64,000 bases of DNA, taken from the NCBI RefSeq assembly GCF_003696265.1, contig NZ_RFFH01000013.1, positions 1 to 64,000 on the forward strand, given 5' to 3'. This document shows, in pieces, positions 52,376-61,217 of the stretch (position 1 is its first letter; the number at the start of each line of letters is the position of its first letter). Under the pieces are notes generated by a model, which was not told where the DNA came from, searched no databases, and saw nothing but the letters and a program-made list of their open reading frames with translations. This stretch comes from Nocardia stercoris (GTDB lineage: Bacteria > Actinomycetota > Actinomycetes > Mycobacteriales > Mycobacteriaceae). The translations under genes were made by a program, and so were the position numbers.

Positions 52376-52417
52376 GTAGTGCGCCCTTCGATGTCTTCGC
52401 TAGTCCCGACGGTCATT

Positions 52418-52435
52418 ACCTACGCCATCGTAGGT
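52418..52435 (-). promoter_or_regulatory. Operator-like inverted repeat in the desA promoter
   Basis: ACCTACG and CGTAGGT are perfect complements around CCAT, 43 to 60 bases upstream of the desA start. The length and placement suit a TetR-type fatty-acid sensor. Confidence 0.6.
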
Positions 52436-52688
52436 GTGACCCGCGACCCAATGCGAGTCCGAATTGTGACATGTGAGGTACGCCACCGCAACCCTGTGAT
52501 CAGCCTGTGCACCAGGTAGAGGGCGGTTGTAGAAGTGTCCTCGTCACCCTGTCGAGATCTGAGCCGCTTCCGTTACGTACCCGACTTCCCGGTCGGTAAC
52601 CCTCGGCCCGCCCCGTCCGCGCCGGAGCTGGGGTGATGATGAAACAGCGGGGATGCGATGGCTCATGGACGTCGATGTCCGATATACG
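52436..52688. other. Gap between desA and tRNA-Lys
   Basis: About 250 bases with no convincing gene. It presumably holds the outer promoter region of desA; no clear repeats or known RNA motifs were recognised. Confidence 0.5.
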
Positions 52689-52725
52689 GCTGCGGCCGGT
52701 CCCGAACTCCGAGACCGGCCGCAGC
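52689..52725 (-). terminator. tRNA-Lys terminator hairpin
   Basis: A perfect 13-bp stem (52689-52701 with 52713-52725) and 11-nt loop, four bases past the tRNA 3' end on the minus strand. Confidence 0.7.
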
Positions 52726-52729
52726 GCAG

Positions 52730-52802
52730 TGCCCCCACCAGGGCTCGAACCTGGGACCTGCGGATTAAAAGTCCGTAGCTCTACCAACTGAGCTATAGGG
52801 GC
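52730..52802 (-). tRNA. tRNA-Lys(TTT)
   Basis: A 73-nt cloverleaf read on the minus strand. The acceptor stem GCCCCTA pairs with TGGGGGC, the anticodon loop is CTTTTAA and the T arm is GGTTCGAGCC. CCA is not encoded. Confidence 0.97.
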
Positions 52803-53587
52803 GTGGCCCGCAAGTGTAGTGGGCGTGCCGGGGAGTTGTTAAGCCGGTATCGGTCCGGTGTGGCGCCGCAGGTCGGTGCGGGTGCCGCCGGGGCGGTGGC
52901 GGGCGGGGTGGGGCGCGGGCGGAGGTATGTGATCGATCATGTTGTCCGCCAATTTGTTTCCGGGCCGAAGTAATGTGACCATCGTCAAGTATATTGAGCG
53001 GCAATGTAATTGGGTTGGAGGTGCCGGACGGATGTCCAGGCGGGACGTGGCGCGGGGGGCGTGCCGGGTTCCCGGCGCTGCACCGGCAGCCGGTCGCGCG
53101 GTTCGTGGACTGCGTTGGCCGCCTTGTGGATCCGGCGGAAATGACCGTCCGGCGCAATCGTTACGAAACGCCGTCGAACGAACTGACTTTCCGGTACGCA
53201 TCCCGGCGAGTGTCGAATCGCGGTACGGTGACCGCTCGGTGAATTCCGGTTGGGCCGGGGGTGCCCGGCGGGACCGGAATCAGCTGTCGGCCGACGTATC
53301 CGACGGTGTCCCGACCGGTCCGGCCGTACGCGACCCGGGCTGGGCGGTGCTGCCGGCGCAGGGGCCGAGACGAGTGAACATGCCTGGTCGAGCCCAGTGC
53401 GGCGCGGTCGGGCGCGGTGGTCCACAGGGGGTGTACTGCGGGATTCCGGCCAATTTCCGATACGAATGTATGCAACATCTGGGCCATTAGCCCGGATTCG
53501 GTTCCATGACAATCTCATAACTCGCGTCGAGGGCTGGTCCTAACGGGGGGTCCGAGAGCGGTAAGTAGCTTCGGAGGCGTTACGAGC
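52803..53587. other. 785-bp region without a convincing gene
   Basis: Open frames of up to 183 codons occur on both strands, but none has a good ribosome binding site, recognisable motif or the codon bias of its neighbours. An A/T-rich stretch at 52939-53015 could hold a promoter. Upstream of the TetR gene no known operator was seen. Confidence 0.5.
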
Positions 53588-54247
53588 ATGGCACGGCAGC
53601 AAGAACGGGCCCGCCGGACACGAGCGGCGATCATCAGATCCGCGGCCGTCGAATTCGGAAAGAGCGGATATGCGGCGGCATCACTGAATCGGATACTCGA
53701 AGGTTCGCGGGCGACCAAGGGCGCGATGTACTTCCACTTCGACTCCAAGGAGGATCTGGCCCGCGCCGTCCTGGAGGCGGCGGTCGAGCGCTATCGCGCC
53801 ACCACCGAGCGATGGCTCGCCCGAACGGATCTCGGTCCACTCGACGTGCTGCACGGGATGATCGACGAGATCGCGTTGCGGCTCGAGCACGACATCATCA
53901 TCCAGGCCGAGTTCCGGCTCATCATCGAGCCCGAGTTCTTCTCCGACGTCCATTCCGGCGGCGGCCGGATCCTCGCCCGCGCCACCCGCATGCTCGCGAC
54001 CCGCGCCGTCGAACACAAGCAGCTGCGCCTCGACGCCGACGCCGACCGCTTCACCCGCACCCTCACCGCCGCGCTGGCCGGCCAGCGCTACAGCGTCGAC
54101 CTGCCGATCGGTGGCCTCGATCTGCGCACCCGGTTCACCGAGGCGCTGGAGGTGATCGCCGAGTCGATGGCGACCCCCGAATGGCTCGACGAGTTCCGGC
54201 GCACCGGATGGCGCGCCGAGGCCCGCCTGGAGGACCTCGACTCCTGA
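53588..54247 (+). CDS. TetR-family regulator, gamma-butyrolactone-receptor-like
   Basis: A 219-residue regulator. The N-terminal segment RTRAAIIRSAAVEFGKSGYAAASL, followed by KGAMYFHFDSKEDLA, is typical of the ScbR/ArpA group of signalling-molecule receptors in Streptomyces. The C-terminal ligand domain is the usual length. No afsA-type synthase gene is in the window, so whether it senses a butyrolactone is an inference. The ATG is at 53588. It lies just before the tRNA cluster. Confidence 0.8.
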   Translation: MARQQERARRTRAAIIRSAAVEFGKSGYAAASLNRILEGSRATKGAMYFHFDSKEDLARAVLEAAVERYRATTERWLARTDLGPLDVLHGMIDEIALRLEHDIIIQAEFRLIIEPEFFSDVHSGGGRILARATRMLATRAVEHKQLRLDADADRFTRTLTAALAGQRYSVDLPIGGLDLRTRFTEALEVIAESMATPEWLDEFRRTGWRAEARLEDLDS

Positions 54248-54369
54248 CCCGCCACAGACCCCCATTCGTGCCGCTGACCAGGCGATTTGGGATTAACGAC
54301 TCCGGTGTCATAAGCTATCGGAGCTCCCAACGGAAGCCGTTGAGAAACGGTCCGGAGAGATCCGGCCGA

Positions 54370-54442
54370 GCCCCCTTCGTCTAGCGGCCTAGGACGCCGC
54401 CCTTTCAAGGCGGTAGCGCGGGTTCGAATCCCGTAGGGGGTA
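54370..54442 (+). tRNA. tRNA-Glu(TTC)
   Basis: 73 nt; acceptor GCCCCCT with AGGGGGT, anticodon loop CTTTCAA, T arm GGTTCGAATC. First of three adjacent tRNA genes on the plus strand. Confidence 0.97.
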
Positions 54443-54474
54443 CGGTGGTGACACCGGGAGTGATAAAAGAATAT

Positions 54475-54548
54475 GGCCTTGTGGCGCAGTTGGTTAGCGC
54501 GCCGCCCTGTCACGGCGGAGGTCGCGGGTTCGAGTCCCGTCAAGGTCG
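54475..54548 (+). tRNA. tRNA-Asp(GTC)
   Basis: 74 nt; acceptor GGCCTTG with CAAGGTC, anticodon loop CTGTCAC, discriminator G. It follows tRNA-Glu by 32 bp. Confidence 0.97.
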
Positions 54549-54586
54549 CAATATTTGCCATGGGTATTCAGTTCGGGTGCCCGCCC

Positions 54587-54660
54587 GGCCAGGTAGCTCA
54601 GTTGGTACGAGCGTCCGCCTGAAAAGCGGAAGGTCGCCGGTTCAATCCCGGCTCTGGCCA
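54587..54660 (+). tRNA. tRNA-Phe(GAA)
   Basis: 74 nt; acceptor GGCCAGG with TCTGGCC (one G-U), anticodon loop CTGAAAA, T arm GGTTCAATC. It is the last of the cluster and is followed directly by a terminator. Confidence 0.97.
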
Positions 54661-54666
54661 CCCTCC

Positions 54667-54693
54667 AAAGACCAGCCATTGTGGCTGGTCTTT
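54667..54693 (+). terminator. tRNA cluster terminator
   Basis: A perfect 12-bp stem (54667-54678 with 54682-54693), TTG loop, and a TTT end six bases after tRNA-Phe. Confidence 0.9.
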
Positions 54694-55461
54694 GTGCGTT
54701 TCTGGAGTCGTTCGGTGCTGACCGTGGCATACCGCTCCGGACCGCGATTCACCCCGTTTTCCGCTCGTAATCGCACGCTAATCGCACGGCCGATCCGGCC
54801 TCCGAAGCTGGAGACCTGACCGCGAATGTGATTTTGGACACTCGCCAGATGTCCTTCCACATCTGAGCGGAGCGACGACTCTGGCGGGGCGGTATCAGGG
54901 ATGCATGCCGCCGGCTGAGAGTCCGCCGGGTGGGCAGCTCCAGTCGCCTCCTCCGTCGCCGACACCTGCTGCCCAGGCTTCGTATTGCGGGTGCGGAGGG
55001 CAGACGATGCGGGCACCGGTGTCGGCGGCTTTCGCATCGGTCAGCGCTGTTGGCGTTGCGTCTGGGTGCCTGAACCGACCAGCGGCCGTGAAGGGGCGTG
55101 TCCCAGTGGCTACTTCGGTAGCCAGTGGGTAGGGACGGAGGCTATGGAATTGCCTATTGAACTGAGTTGTGGGGACTTGGGTGGGGACTGAACGTTTTGG
55201 ACCGGCAGGAGAGTGACCGGCAATGGGGGAGGATTCGGCGGGTTGCTGGTTGGCGTTGCCGAGTGGCGGGGCCCTGGCGTCGGCGAAATCCCTTTGATCT
55301 GTGTAGATCCTAGGGATTTTCGGGTTGTGAAAGGTCGGGATTTCGGATAGCGTTCCGATCTTGTCGCCCTGGTAGGGGTATTCGCCCACGACTGTCGACC
55401 CTGGCTAGAGTCAGCTGCCGGCACGAGCCTGTGTCACACATCATCACCGAAAGACGTACTT
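54694..55461. other. 768-bp gap after the tRNA cluster
   Basis: No gene is convincing. A 164-codon open frame on the minus strand (54895-55389) has no ribosome binding site or family resemblance and mirrors a similar frame on the other strand. The stretch 55260-55400 is visibly richer in A/T. A TAGAGT -10-like hexamer at 55406-55411 may serve the secreted-protein gene that follows. Confidence 0.5.
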
Positions 55462-55935
55462 GTGTACAAGATCAATCGACGTACCGCGGCGCTGGCAGGG
55501 TTGACCGCGGTTGCCTTACAGGGCGTCGCTGCCGCGACTGCCTCCGCGACCGAAACCGCGATCTACCCGGGATGCGTAGCCTTCCAGACGGGCCAGCCCT
55601 GCTACACCTACGTCGTGACAACTGGTGCGGACGCATTGAGTCCGGTGACTGTGACAGTCAATGGCGTCACTAAGGGAACGGCGACGCCACAGGCGATGTC
55701 GGGCGGCCCCGCTGCCGTTGTCGAGTGGTCTGCGCCCGGGCCTGGCGTGTACCAGATCACCGCGACGCAGGGCACCTCCACCTTGTCGCAGACCCTCTAT
55801 CTGTGCCCGTTGCCGATCATCAATGGCCCCGAAGGTATGTCCTCGGGCTGCATGCAGGATGCGGGGAGCGCGCAGAGCCCTAGCATTCTGGGCCTTGTGG
55901 GTTCCCTGCTGTTCCCGCTGTCTGAGTATTCCTAG
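55462..55935 (+). CDS. Small secreted protein (paralogue 1)
   Basis: A 157-residue protein with a signal peptide (residues 1 to about 29, ending ATASA) and a mature part that looks like one Ig-like beta-sandwich (VTVTVNGVTKGTATP, VVEWSAPGPGVYQITATQG) with four or five cysteines able to form disulfides. Start GTG 55462. It resembles in layout the protein at 56322, so the two may be diverged duplicates. No known family. Confidence 0.7.
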   Translation: MYKINRRTAALAGLTAVALQGVAAATASATETAIYPGCVAFQTGQPCYTYVVTTGADALSPVTVTVNGVTKGTATPQAMSGGPAAVVEWSAPGPGVYQITATQGTSTLSQTLYLCPLPIINGPEGMSSGCMQDAGSAQSPSILGLVGSLLFPLSEYS

Positions 55936-56321
55936 GCCAGGGAAGGGTTCCTGGCCAACCGAACTGGTCGCTTCTCGGCAGCCTGGCCGAGCGAATGGGT
56001 CCCTTCGCTGCGCGGCTGGTGAGGGAGCTCTCAGGGGGTGAACTGGATGCGATGCTCGCCAGATTCGACGAGTTCGTGGCAGGCCTGGCGACTTTCGTGA
56101 CGCCGACCGGCGAGTGATGTTGGTAGTCGAAGAATCCTGTCAGCAGGGCGCGCTGACTCCGGCGCTGGCTCGAGTGCGTCAGTGCGCAGTTCCGCATCGG
56201 TGCGCACATTCTTGTGGCTTCCTGGGAAAGTTGTGAAAACGGACAGTTTCCGACTCGCTGCTGGTCTACTGGCTGCGGAAAGCCGCACTGGCAGAGGCGG
56301 TTCGGTATGCGGAGGTGGACA
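55936..56321. other. Gap between the two secreted-protein genes
   Basis: Holds a 40-codon frame (55995-56117) reading like the end of a MarR-type helix, but nothing that can be called a gene. The 3' part contains the GGAGGTGG site of the next gene. Confidence 0.4.
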
Positions 56322-56945
56322 GTGACCAAGAAAACGATGCTCGCTCGGTGGGGTGCCGGTGCTGCTGGGATCGCCACGCTGGGTATGGCGGGGGTTGTGG
56401 CGGCGACGCCTGCTTCGGCCGCGCTCGGGATCGTCGCGTCGACCGCATACTGCGCCGGGAGCACATATACCGTGACCGTGCCGGCGGCTGATGCCGCGGC
56501 CATGGCTACCGCGGCCGGCGCCAGCTCCTTCGAACTGTTGACTCAGTCCACTCCGAGCGGTAGCACGGCCCAGTCGACGCCGGTGACCTACACCGCGGGC
56601 CAGGATGTCAGCTTCCAGTGGACTGCCCCGGCCGCGGGGACGGTGAACCTGTACGTGATGCCTGTGTCCGCCAACGGTGCCGGCGGGGAAGGGCCGTTGG
56701 CGGTCACGGTCGTACAGCCGGATGCCTCCGGCACCGGCTGCGTACCGGGCGCGGCGGCCACCACGACCGTGACGCCCACGAGCACCGCGGCGGTCCCGAC
56801 CACGTCGGCGCCGACCCCGGCGAGCTCCGGCTCCGGAATTCTGGGCAGCAGCACCGGAAGTGGGCTGATCAACAGCCTGGTCTACGCGTTCGGTGCTGTG
56901 CTGAACGTCGGCTCCAGTGCGTCCAGCACGGGTTCCGGCCGGTAG
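56322..56945 (+). CDS. Small secreted protein (paralogue 2)
   Basis: A 207-residue protein with a signal peptide (about 1-34, ending TPASA), one Ig-like domain (SFQWTAPAAGTVNLYVMPVS) bracketed by two cysteines, and a Thr/Ser/Ala/Pro-rich tail of about 60 residues. The GTG at 56322 is set by GGAGGTGG (56311-56318); an ATG at 56307 is less likely. The core resembles the protein at 55462. Function unknown; cell-surface role inferred. Confidence 0.75.
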   Translation: MTKKTMLARWGAGAAGIATLGMAGVVAATPASAALGIVASTAYCAGSTYTVTVPAADAAAMATAAGASSFELLTQSTPSGSTAQSTPVTYTAGQDVSFQWTAPAAGTVNLYVMPVSANGAGGEGPLAVTVVQPDASGTGCVPGAAATTTVTPTSTAAVPTTSAPTPASSGSGILGSSTGSGLINSLVYAFGAVLNVGSSASSTGSGR

Positions 56946-56999
56946 TCCGGCCGAGACCCCGGGCTGCCGGCGGCCGGGGGCGTGCGGTGGAGTGGTGAT

Positions 57000-57977
57000 A
57001 TGACTCCCGTTCTGCACGAACGTTTCCCGCAGCTGCGCGACACGCTGCCCTGGCTGCGGCTCGGCACCGCGCCGTCCCCGGTGCGTGAGCTCACCGACCT
57101 GCCGGTGCGAGTTCCGGTGTGGCTCAAGGACGACGGTGTGTTCGGCGACGGCGGCTGGGGTGGCAACAAGGTCCGCAAGCTGGAATGGCTACTGGCGGAG
57201 GCGATCCGGCGGCGCAAGCGAACTCTCGTCACCGTGGGCGGGCTGGGCACCAACTGGGGACTGGCGACCGCGCGGTACGGGCGGGAGCACGGGCTGCGGA
57301 CCGCGATCGCGCTGGTGGACCAGCCGGTCGACGACCATGTGCGGGCTCAGTTGCAGCGGCTGCGCGAGTCGGGTGCCACGCTGCACTTCACCCACACCAA
57401 GGCGCGCACGGTGCTCGCGGTGCCGTATCTGCTTGCGCGGCACCGGCGTCCGTATGTGATCCCGCCGGGCGGTTCGACCCCGATCGGGGTGCTGGGCTAT
57501 GTCGAGGCCGCGTTCGAACTGGCCGCGCAAGTGGCGGCGGGCGAGCTGCCCGAGCCGGCGCACATCGTGACCGCGGTCGGCTCCGGCGGCACCGCGGCCG
57601 GACTGCTGCTGGGCCTGGAACTCGCGGGCCTGCACCGCACCGAGGTGGTCGCCGTGGTCGTCAACGACACCTTGCGGCTCGATCGAGGGTCACTGACCCG
57701 CTCGGCGCGGCGCACCGCCGACCTGCTGTCCGCCCGCGGCGCCGAACTCCCCGCGCTGCGGCTCGCGCCGGACCGGCTGCGAGTCGTCACCGACCAGCTC
57801 GGGCCCGGTTACGGTCACGCGACCGCTGCGGGCCGCGACGCCCATGAATTGGTGCCGCATCTGCCGCTGGAGCCGGTGTATACGGCGAAGGCGTTCGCGG
57901 CTCTCCTCGACCTCGCCGGTGGCGCGGCGGCGGGTCCGGTCGTCTTCCTGCAGACCAACGGCCCCCGGCAGACCTGA
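57000..57977 (+). CDS. PLP-dependent enzyme, D-cysteine desulfhydrase / ACC deaminase family
   Basis: A 325-residue fold-type II PLP enzyme. The lysine in GGNKVRKLEW and the Gly-rich phosphate loop GSGGTAAG are clear. The family covers ACC deaminase and D-cysteine desulfhydrase; residues fixing the choice cannot be judged here. Start ATG 57000. Confidence 0.82.
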   Translation: MTPVLHERFPQLRDTLPWLRLGTAPSPVRELTDLPVRVPVWLKDDGVFGDGGWGGNKVRKLEWLLAEAIRRRKRTLVTVGGLGTNWGLATARYGREHGLRTAIALVDQPVDDHVRAQLQRLRESGATLHFTHTKARTVLAVPYLLARHRRPYVIPPGGSTPIGVLGYVEAAFELAAQVAAGELPEPAHIVTAVGSGGTAAGLLLGLELAGLHRTEVVAVVVNDTLRLDRGSLTRSARRTADLLSARGAELPALRLAPDRLRVVTDQLGPGYGHATAAGRDAHELVPHLPLEPVYTAKAFAALLDLAGGAAAGPVVFLQTNGPRQT

Positions 57978-58255
57978 GGTCGGTATCCGGCCTGATCCGG
58001 GGCTGTCGAAGTGCGTTGTCGCCGAACGGACCCGAGGTTGTCGGGCGCGGACCGGTGGCCTCGACCGGTGCGCTGCGGGCCACCCGGACGCGACCCACAC
58101 CCGGCAGTGTGATCAGCATCACTCCTGTCGGCTGGGTCGGCGCGAGCAACCCCCCGTCCGATTCCGCCCGCGATGCGATATTTGTACCCGCAAGTTCAAC
58201 CGAGACCGTCCCGCTGCGCGGCAGCGGAATCACGGTCTCCCCCTGGAGGAGTGGC

Positions 58256-58567
58256 ATGGAGCGGTACCGGATTCGTCTCGAGGCGTACTTCGATTACGAC
58301 ATCACCGACGAGAAGGCGGTGCGAGACGAAGCGATCGCCATGATGAACACCGTCGAGGAGCTCAAGTCGCAGCTCGCGCAGATCTCGGTCGACGACATGA
58401 GCTTCCCGGACGTGCTGAAGATCGGCCAGGTGCTCAAGGTCGCCTCCGCGCTCGACGGCGCCGGCAACATCGACGGCGCCACCCGGCTCGGCCAGGAAGT
58501 GACCCTGCACGTCGAGAAGTTCGTCCCCGCCGAAGAGGGCGCCCCCGCCGAAGCCGCCGCCGGCTGA
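58256..58567 (+). CDS. Small soluble protein of unknown function
   Basis: A 103-residue acidic protein starting MERYRIRLEAYFDYD and ending in an Ala/Glu tail. It has a strong GGAGGA ribosome binding site at 58245-58250. No motif recognised; soluble and probably cytosolic. A 278-bp gap upstream holds nothing identifiable. Confidence 0.7.
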   Translation: MERYRIRLEAYFDYDITDEKAVRDEAIAMMNTVEELKSQLAQISVDDMSFPDVLKIGQVLKVASALDGAGNIDGATRLGQEVTLHVEKFVPAEEGAPAEAAAG

Positions 58568-58672
58568 CCGACAGGTGACCCGCCGCCCCGATGTGAATAT
58601 GCTCACCTCGGGGCCGGTGGACGGCCGAGCGCGGCCACCAGCCGCGCGGACACCAGCGAGGAGGCGCGGGAC

Positions 58673-58846
58673 GTGAGTGACGACGACCAGTGGTACTACT
58701 GCATCAAGCACCACAAGGCCGAGCGGGGCAAGGAATGCTGGTACGGCGACCGGATGGGTCCCTACCCGGACCAGGCGACCGCCGAACGCGCCCTCGCGAT
58801 CGCCGCTGAGCGCAATGCCGCGGCCGATGCCGCCGACGAGGACTGA
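58673..58846 (+). CDS. 57-residue WYYC/GPY small protein
   Basis: GTG 58673 after GAGGAGG (58658-58664), 57 codons. It reads MSDDDQWYYCIKHHKAERG, then ECWYGDRMGPYPDQATAERAL: paired Cys around a KHH segment and a GPY turn. This pattern occurs in short actinobacterial proteins sometimes called SPOR-like; function unknown. Too short to be found by a length cut-off. Confidence 0.7.
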   Translation: MSDDDQWYYCIKHHKAERGKECWYGDRMGPYPDQATAERALAIAAERNAAADAADED

Positions 58847-58978
58847 CCCGGTTCCCGTACGGTCGAAGTCGCGGGGTTGCCCCGCGCCCATGCCGTAGCA
58901 CACCCATCGGATACGGTTCTGATTCAGCTGTGCGATAGCAGTTCGGTTCAACGTGCGCTTCGATCGGGAGGGCGTCTA

Positions 58979-59698
58979 GTGAAGGTGACCGTGGTGGTCC
59001 CCACCTACAACGAGCGGGAGAACCTGCCCGTGGCTGTGGAGCGGCTGACCGCGCTCCCGGTACCCGACCTGCACGTGCTGGTCGTCGACGACAACTCGCC
59101 CGACGGCACCGGCGACGTGGCCGACAAGCTGGCCGCCGACCTGCCGAACGCGGTGGGCGTGCTGCACCGGACCGAGAAGGACGGCCTCGGCCGCGCCTAC
59201 ATCGCCGGCATCACCCGCGCGCTCGACGAGGGCGCCGACGTCGTCATTCAGATGGACGCCGACCTCTCGCACCCCGCCGAGGTCATCCCGGCGATGCTGG
59301 AGAAGCTCACCACCAGCGACGCCGGTGTCGTCCTCGGCTCCCGCTACGTGGCCGGCGGCTCCACCGCGGCCGAATGGAAGTGGTACCGCAAGGCCCTCTC
59401 GGCCTGGGCGAACTTCTACGTCAACATGATCCTGCGCCTCGGCGTGAAGGACTCCACCGCCGGTTTCAAGGCGTGGAAGGCCGAAACCCTGCGCGCCATC
59501 GACGTCGCCTCGATCAAGAGCAACGGCTACTCGTTCCAGGTCGAGATGAACTACCGCGCCAAGCAGAAGGGGATCGCGATCGCCGAGGTCCCGATCCGCT
59601 TCGAGGAGCGCACCGTCGGCGCCTCCAAGATGAGCCTGAAGGTCCAGCTCGAGTCGGCCGCCATGCCGTGGAAGTTGTTGTTCGGCAAGGCTGTCTGA
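58979..59698 (+). CDS. ppm1: Polyprenol monophosphomannose synthase
   Basis: A 239-residue GT2 enzyme that transfers mannose from GDP-mannose to polyprenol phosphate, making the donor for extracytoplasmic mannosyltransferases. VVVPTYNERENL, VVDDNSPDGT, the metal-binding DAD (IQMDADLSHP) and SKMSLKV are present. It is the catalytic domain only, without the acyltransferase part fused in M. tuberculosis Ppm1. GTG 58979 after GGGAGGG. It supports the GT87 enzyme at 9.2 kb. Confidence 0.92.
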   Translation: MKVTVVVPTYNERENLPVAVERLTALPVPDLHVLVVDDNSPDGTGDVADKLAADLPNAVGVLHRTEKDGLGRAYIAGITRALDEGADVVIQMDADLSHPAEVIPAMLEKLTTSDAGVVLGSRYVAGGSTAAEWKWYRKALSAWANFYVNMILRLGVKDSTAGFKAWKAETLRAIDVASIKSNGYSFQVEMNYRAKQKGIAIAEVPIRFEERTVGASKMSLKVQLESAAMPWKLLFGKAV

Positions 59699-59702
59699 CC
59701 TG

Positions 59703-61217
59703 CTAGTCGGAATCAGCGTCGGGCGCAGGCCAGTTCAGTAGGGTCTGGACGAACAGTTCGCGGACCCTGTCCACCTCGGCGTCCAATTGCCGGGGGTCCC
59801 AACCGCTTACGTCGACGGGTGGAAGTACCGCGACGTCGACGACGCCTTTGCGGACGATCGCCGAGTCACGCCAGGCGATTTCGCCGGCGTTGCGGATCAC
59901 CAACGGCACCACCGGAACTCCCGCCTGCATGGCGATATGGAAGGCGCCCTTCTTGAATGCGCCTACCTCGGGGGTGCGGGAGCGGGTGCCCTCGGGCGCC
60001 ACGACTACCGAAATGCCCTGGTGCAGGGTATCTACCACCGGGGCCAGGGCCGCGCGTGCGGCCGCGCTGTCCGAGCGATCGATGAACGTCACCCCCACGA
60101 AACGCAGCATCGGCCCGAAGATCGGGTTCGCCGTCAGCTCCTGCTTCGCGACCGCGGTCACACCGTGATCGAGGACCGAGGCCAGAATCACCATGTCGAA
60201 TTGGCTCTGATGGTTGAACACGAACACCGCCGGGCGCGCGTCGCGGGCATACCGGGCGCCGGTCACGCGGATCCGGATGCCGGTGGTCCGCAGCGTAGCC
60301 GCGGCAGCCTGTCGAATCATCGCGTCCGCCATCCGGCGCCGGTCACGTGTGGCGGACCGGGACACCACCCCGACGGTGGCGCCGGACAGCAGCGCCGCGA
60401 AACCGGCAGCAGTGCGAATCAGATCACGGAGCCGGGCATCCGGGCGGGGCCGGAACGTCAGCACCGGCCACTGCCGTTCCCCGGCAACCGACGCGAGTTG
60501 GGGATCGGGGTTCACCACCCGGGGGTGTCCGGCCGATTCGAGCAACGGCAGGTCGGTGGACGAGGCGGCGTAGATGTACGACTGCGCCGGATCCAACTGC
60601 CACTCCTGGGCGAACCGGCGTACCGCCTCGGCCTTCTCGGTGCGCCACAACGGGGTTCCGTCGACGTGTCCCGTGAGCACGCCGTCCACGACCGCCAGCT
60701 CGGTGTGCAGCACGGTCGGGAAGCCCAGTTCGGCACCGACCGGCTCGACCTGGAAGCGGGTCAGTCCCGTGATCAGGATCAGCGTGTGCCCGGCCACGCG
60801 GTGGGCCCGGACCAGCCGCCAGGCTTCCGGATACAGGTGCCCGTAGAGGCTGCTCTGATAGGCGCGTGTCCCGGCCTCGGCCAGTTCGTCCTCGCTGTGT
60901 CCGGCCCAGTCCGACCGGAACGACTGCAACAGCCCTTCGTATTCGGCGTCGGTCCGTGCGCTGCGCACGCCGTCGCGCATGCTCCGCGCCAGCCCCGCCG
61001 CACCGGCGGAGCGGCGCCTGTGCCACAGCACCTTCGGGCTGAGTCCGTGGGCGACCAGCTCGGCGCGACCGGCGACCGGCGCCGGTAGGACGCGCCGGTC
61101 CGGCCGCCGGTCTCGCGCGGCCGCGAGATCGGCTACGGCGCCGACCTCGAAGATCGCGGCGACCTGTGGCCCCTGTGGTCCGGCGGCGACAGCGGCCACG
61201 GCCGCATCGAGATCCAT
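59703..61217 (-). CDS. plsC: HAD-like / PlsC lysophosphatidate acyltransferase fusion
   Basis: A 504-residue protein: an N-terminal HAD-IB-like domain (about 1-285) and a C-terminal PlsC acyltransferase (about 320-500) with H336-x4-D341 (FNHQSQFD) and EGTR (409-412). The acyltransferase makes phosphatidate from lysophosphatidate. The HAD part has lost both nucleophile and acid Asp: the canonical FDxDGT reads FEVGAV at 23-28, so it should not be a phosphatase. ATG 61217 overlaps the plsB stop by one base (or GTG 61220 by four). Confidence 0.87.
   Translation of the reverse strand: MDLDAAVAAVAAGPQGPQVAAIFEVGAVADLAAARDRRPDRRVLPAPVAGRAELVAHGLSPKVLWHRRRSAGAAGLARSMRDGVRSARTDAEYEGLLQSFRSDWAGHSEDELAEAGTRAYQSSLYGHLYPEAWRLVRAHRVAGHTLILITGLTRFQVEPVGAELGFPTVLHTELAVVDGVLTGHVDGTPLWRTEKAEAVRRFAQEWQLDPAQSYIYAASSTDLPLLESAGHPRVVNPDPQLASVAGERQWPVLTFRPRPDARLRDLIRTAAGFAALLSGATVGVVSRSATRDRRRMADAMIRQAAAATLRTTGIRIRVTGARYARDARPAVFVFNHQSQFDMVILASVLDHGVTAVAKQELTANPIFGPMLRFVGVTFIDRSDSAAARAALAPVVDTLHQGISVVVAPEGTRSRTPEVGAFKKGAFHIAMQAGVPVVPLVIRNAGEIAWRDSAIVRKGVVDVAVLPPVDVSGWDPRQLDAEVDRVRELFVQTLLNWPAPDADSD

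Noticed and set aside
52939..53490. 183-codon plus-strand frame upstream of the TetR gene
   Set aside because: Codon use, composition and lack of a ribosome binding site argue against it; overlaps several equally long frames on the other strand.
54587..54693. Integration site (attL/attR) at tRNA-Phe
   Set aside because: No integrase gene and no second copy of the tRNA 3' end was found in the window.
54895..55389. 164-codon minus-strand frame after the tRNA cluster
   Set aside because: No ribosome binding site, no family resemblance and a comparable frame on the other strand.
55995..56117. 40-codon frame resembling the end of a MarR-type regulator
   Set aside because: Resemblance is only in helix pattern; no upstream domain or start signal remains. 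At most a gene remnant.
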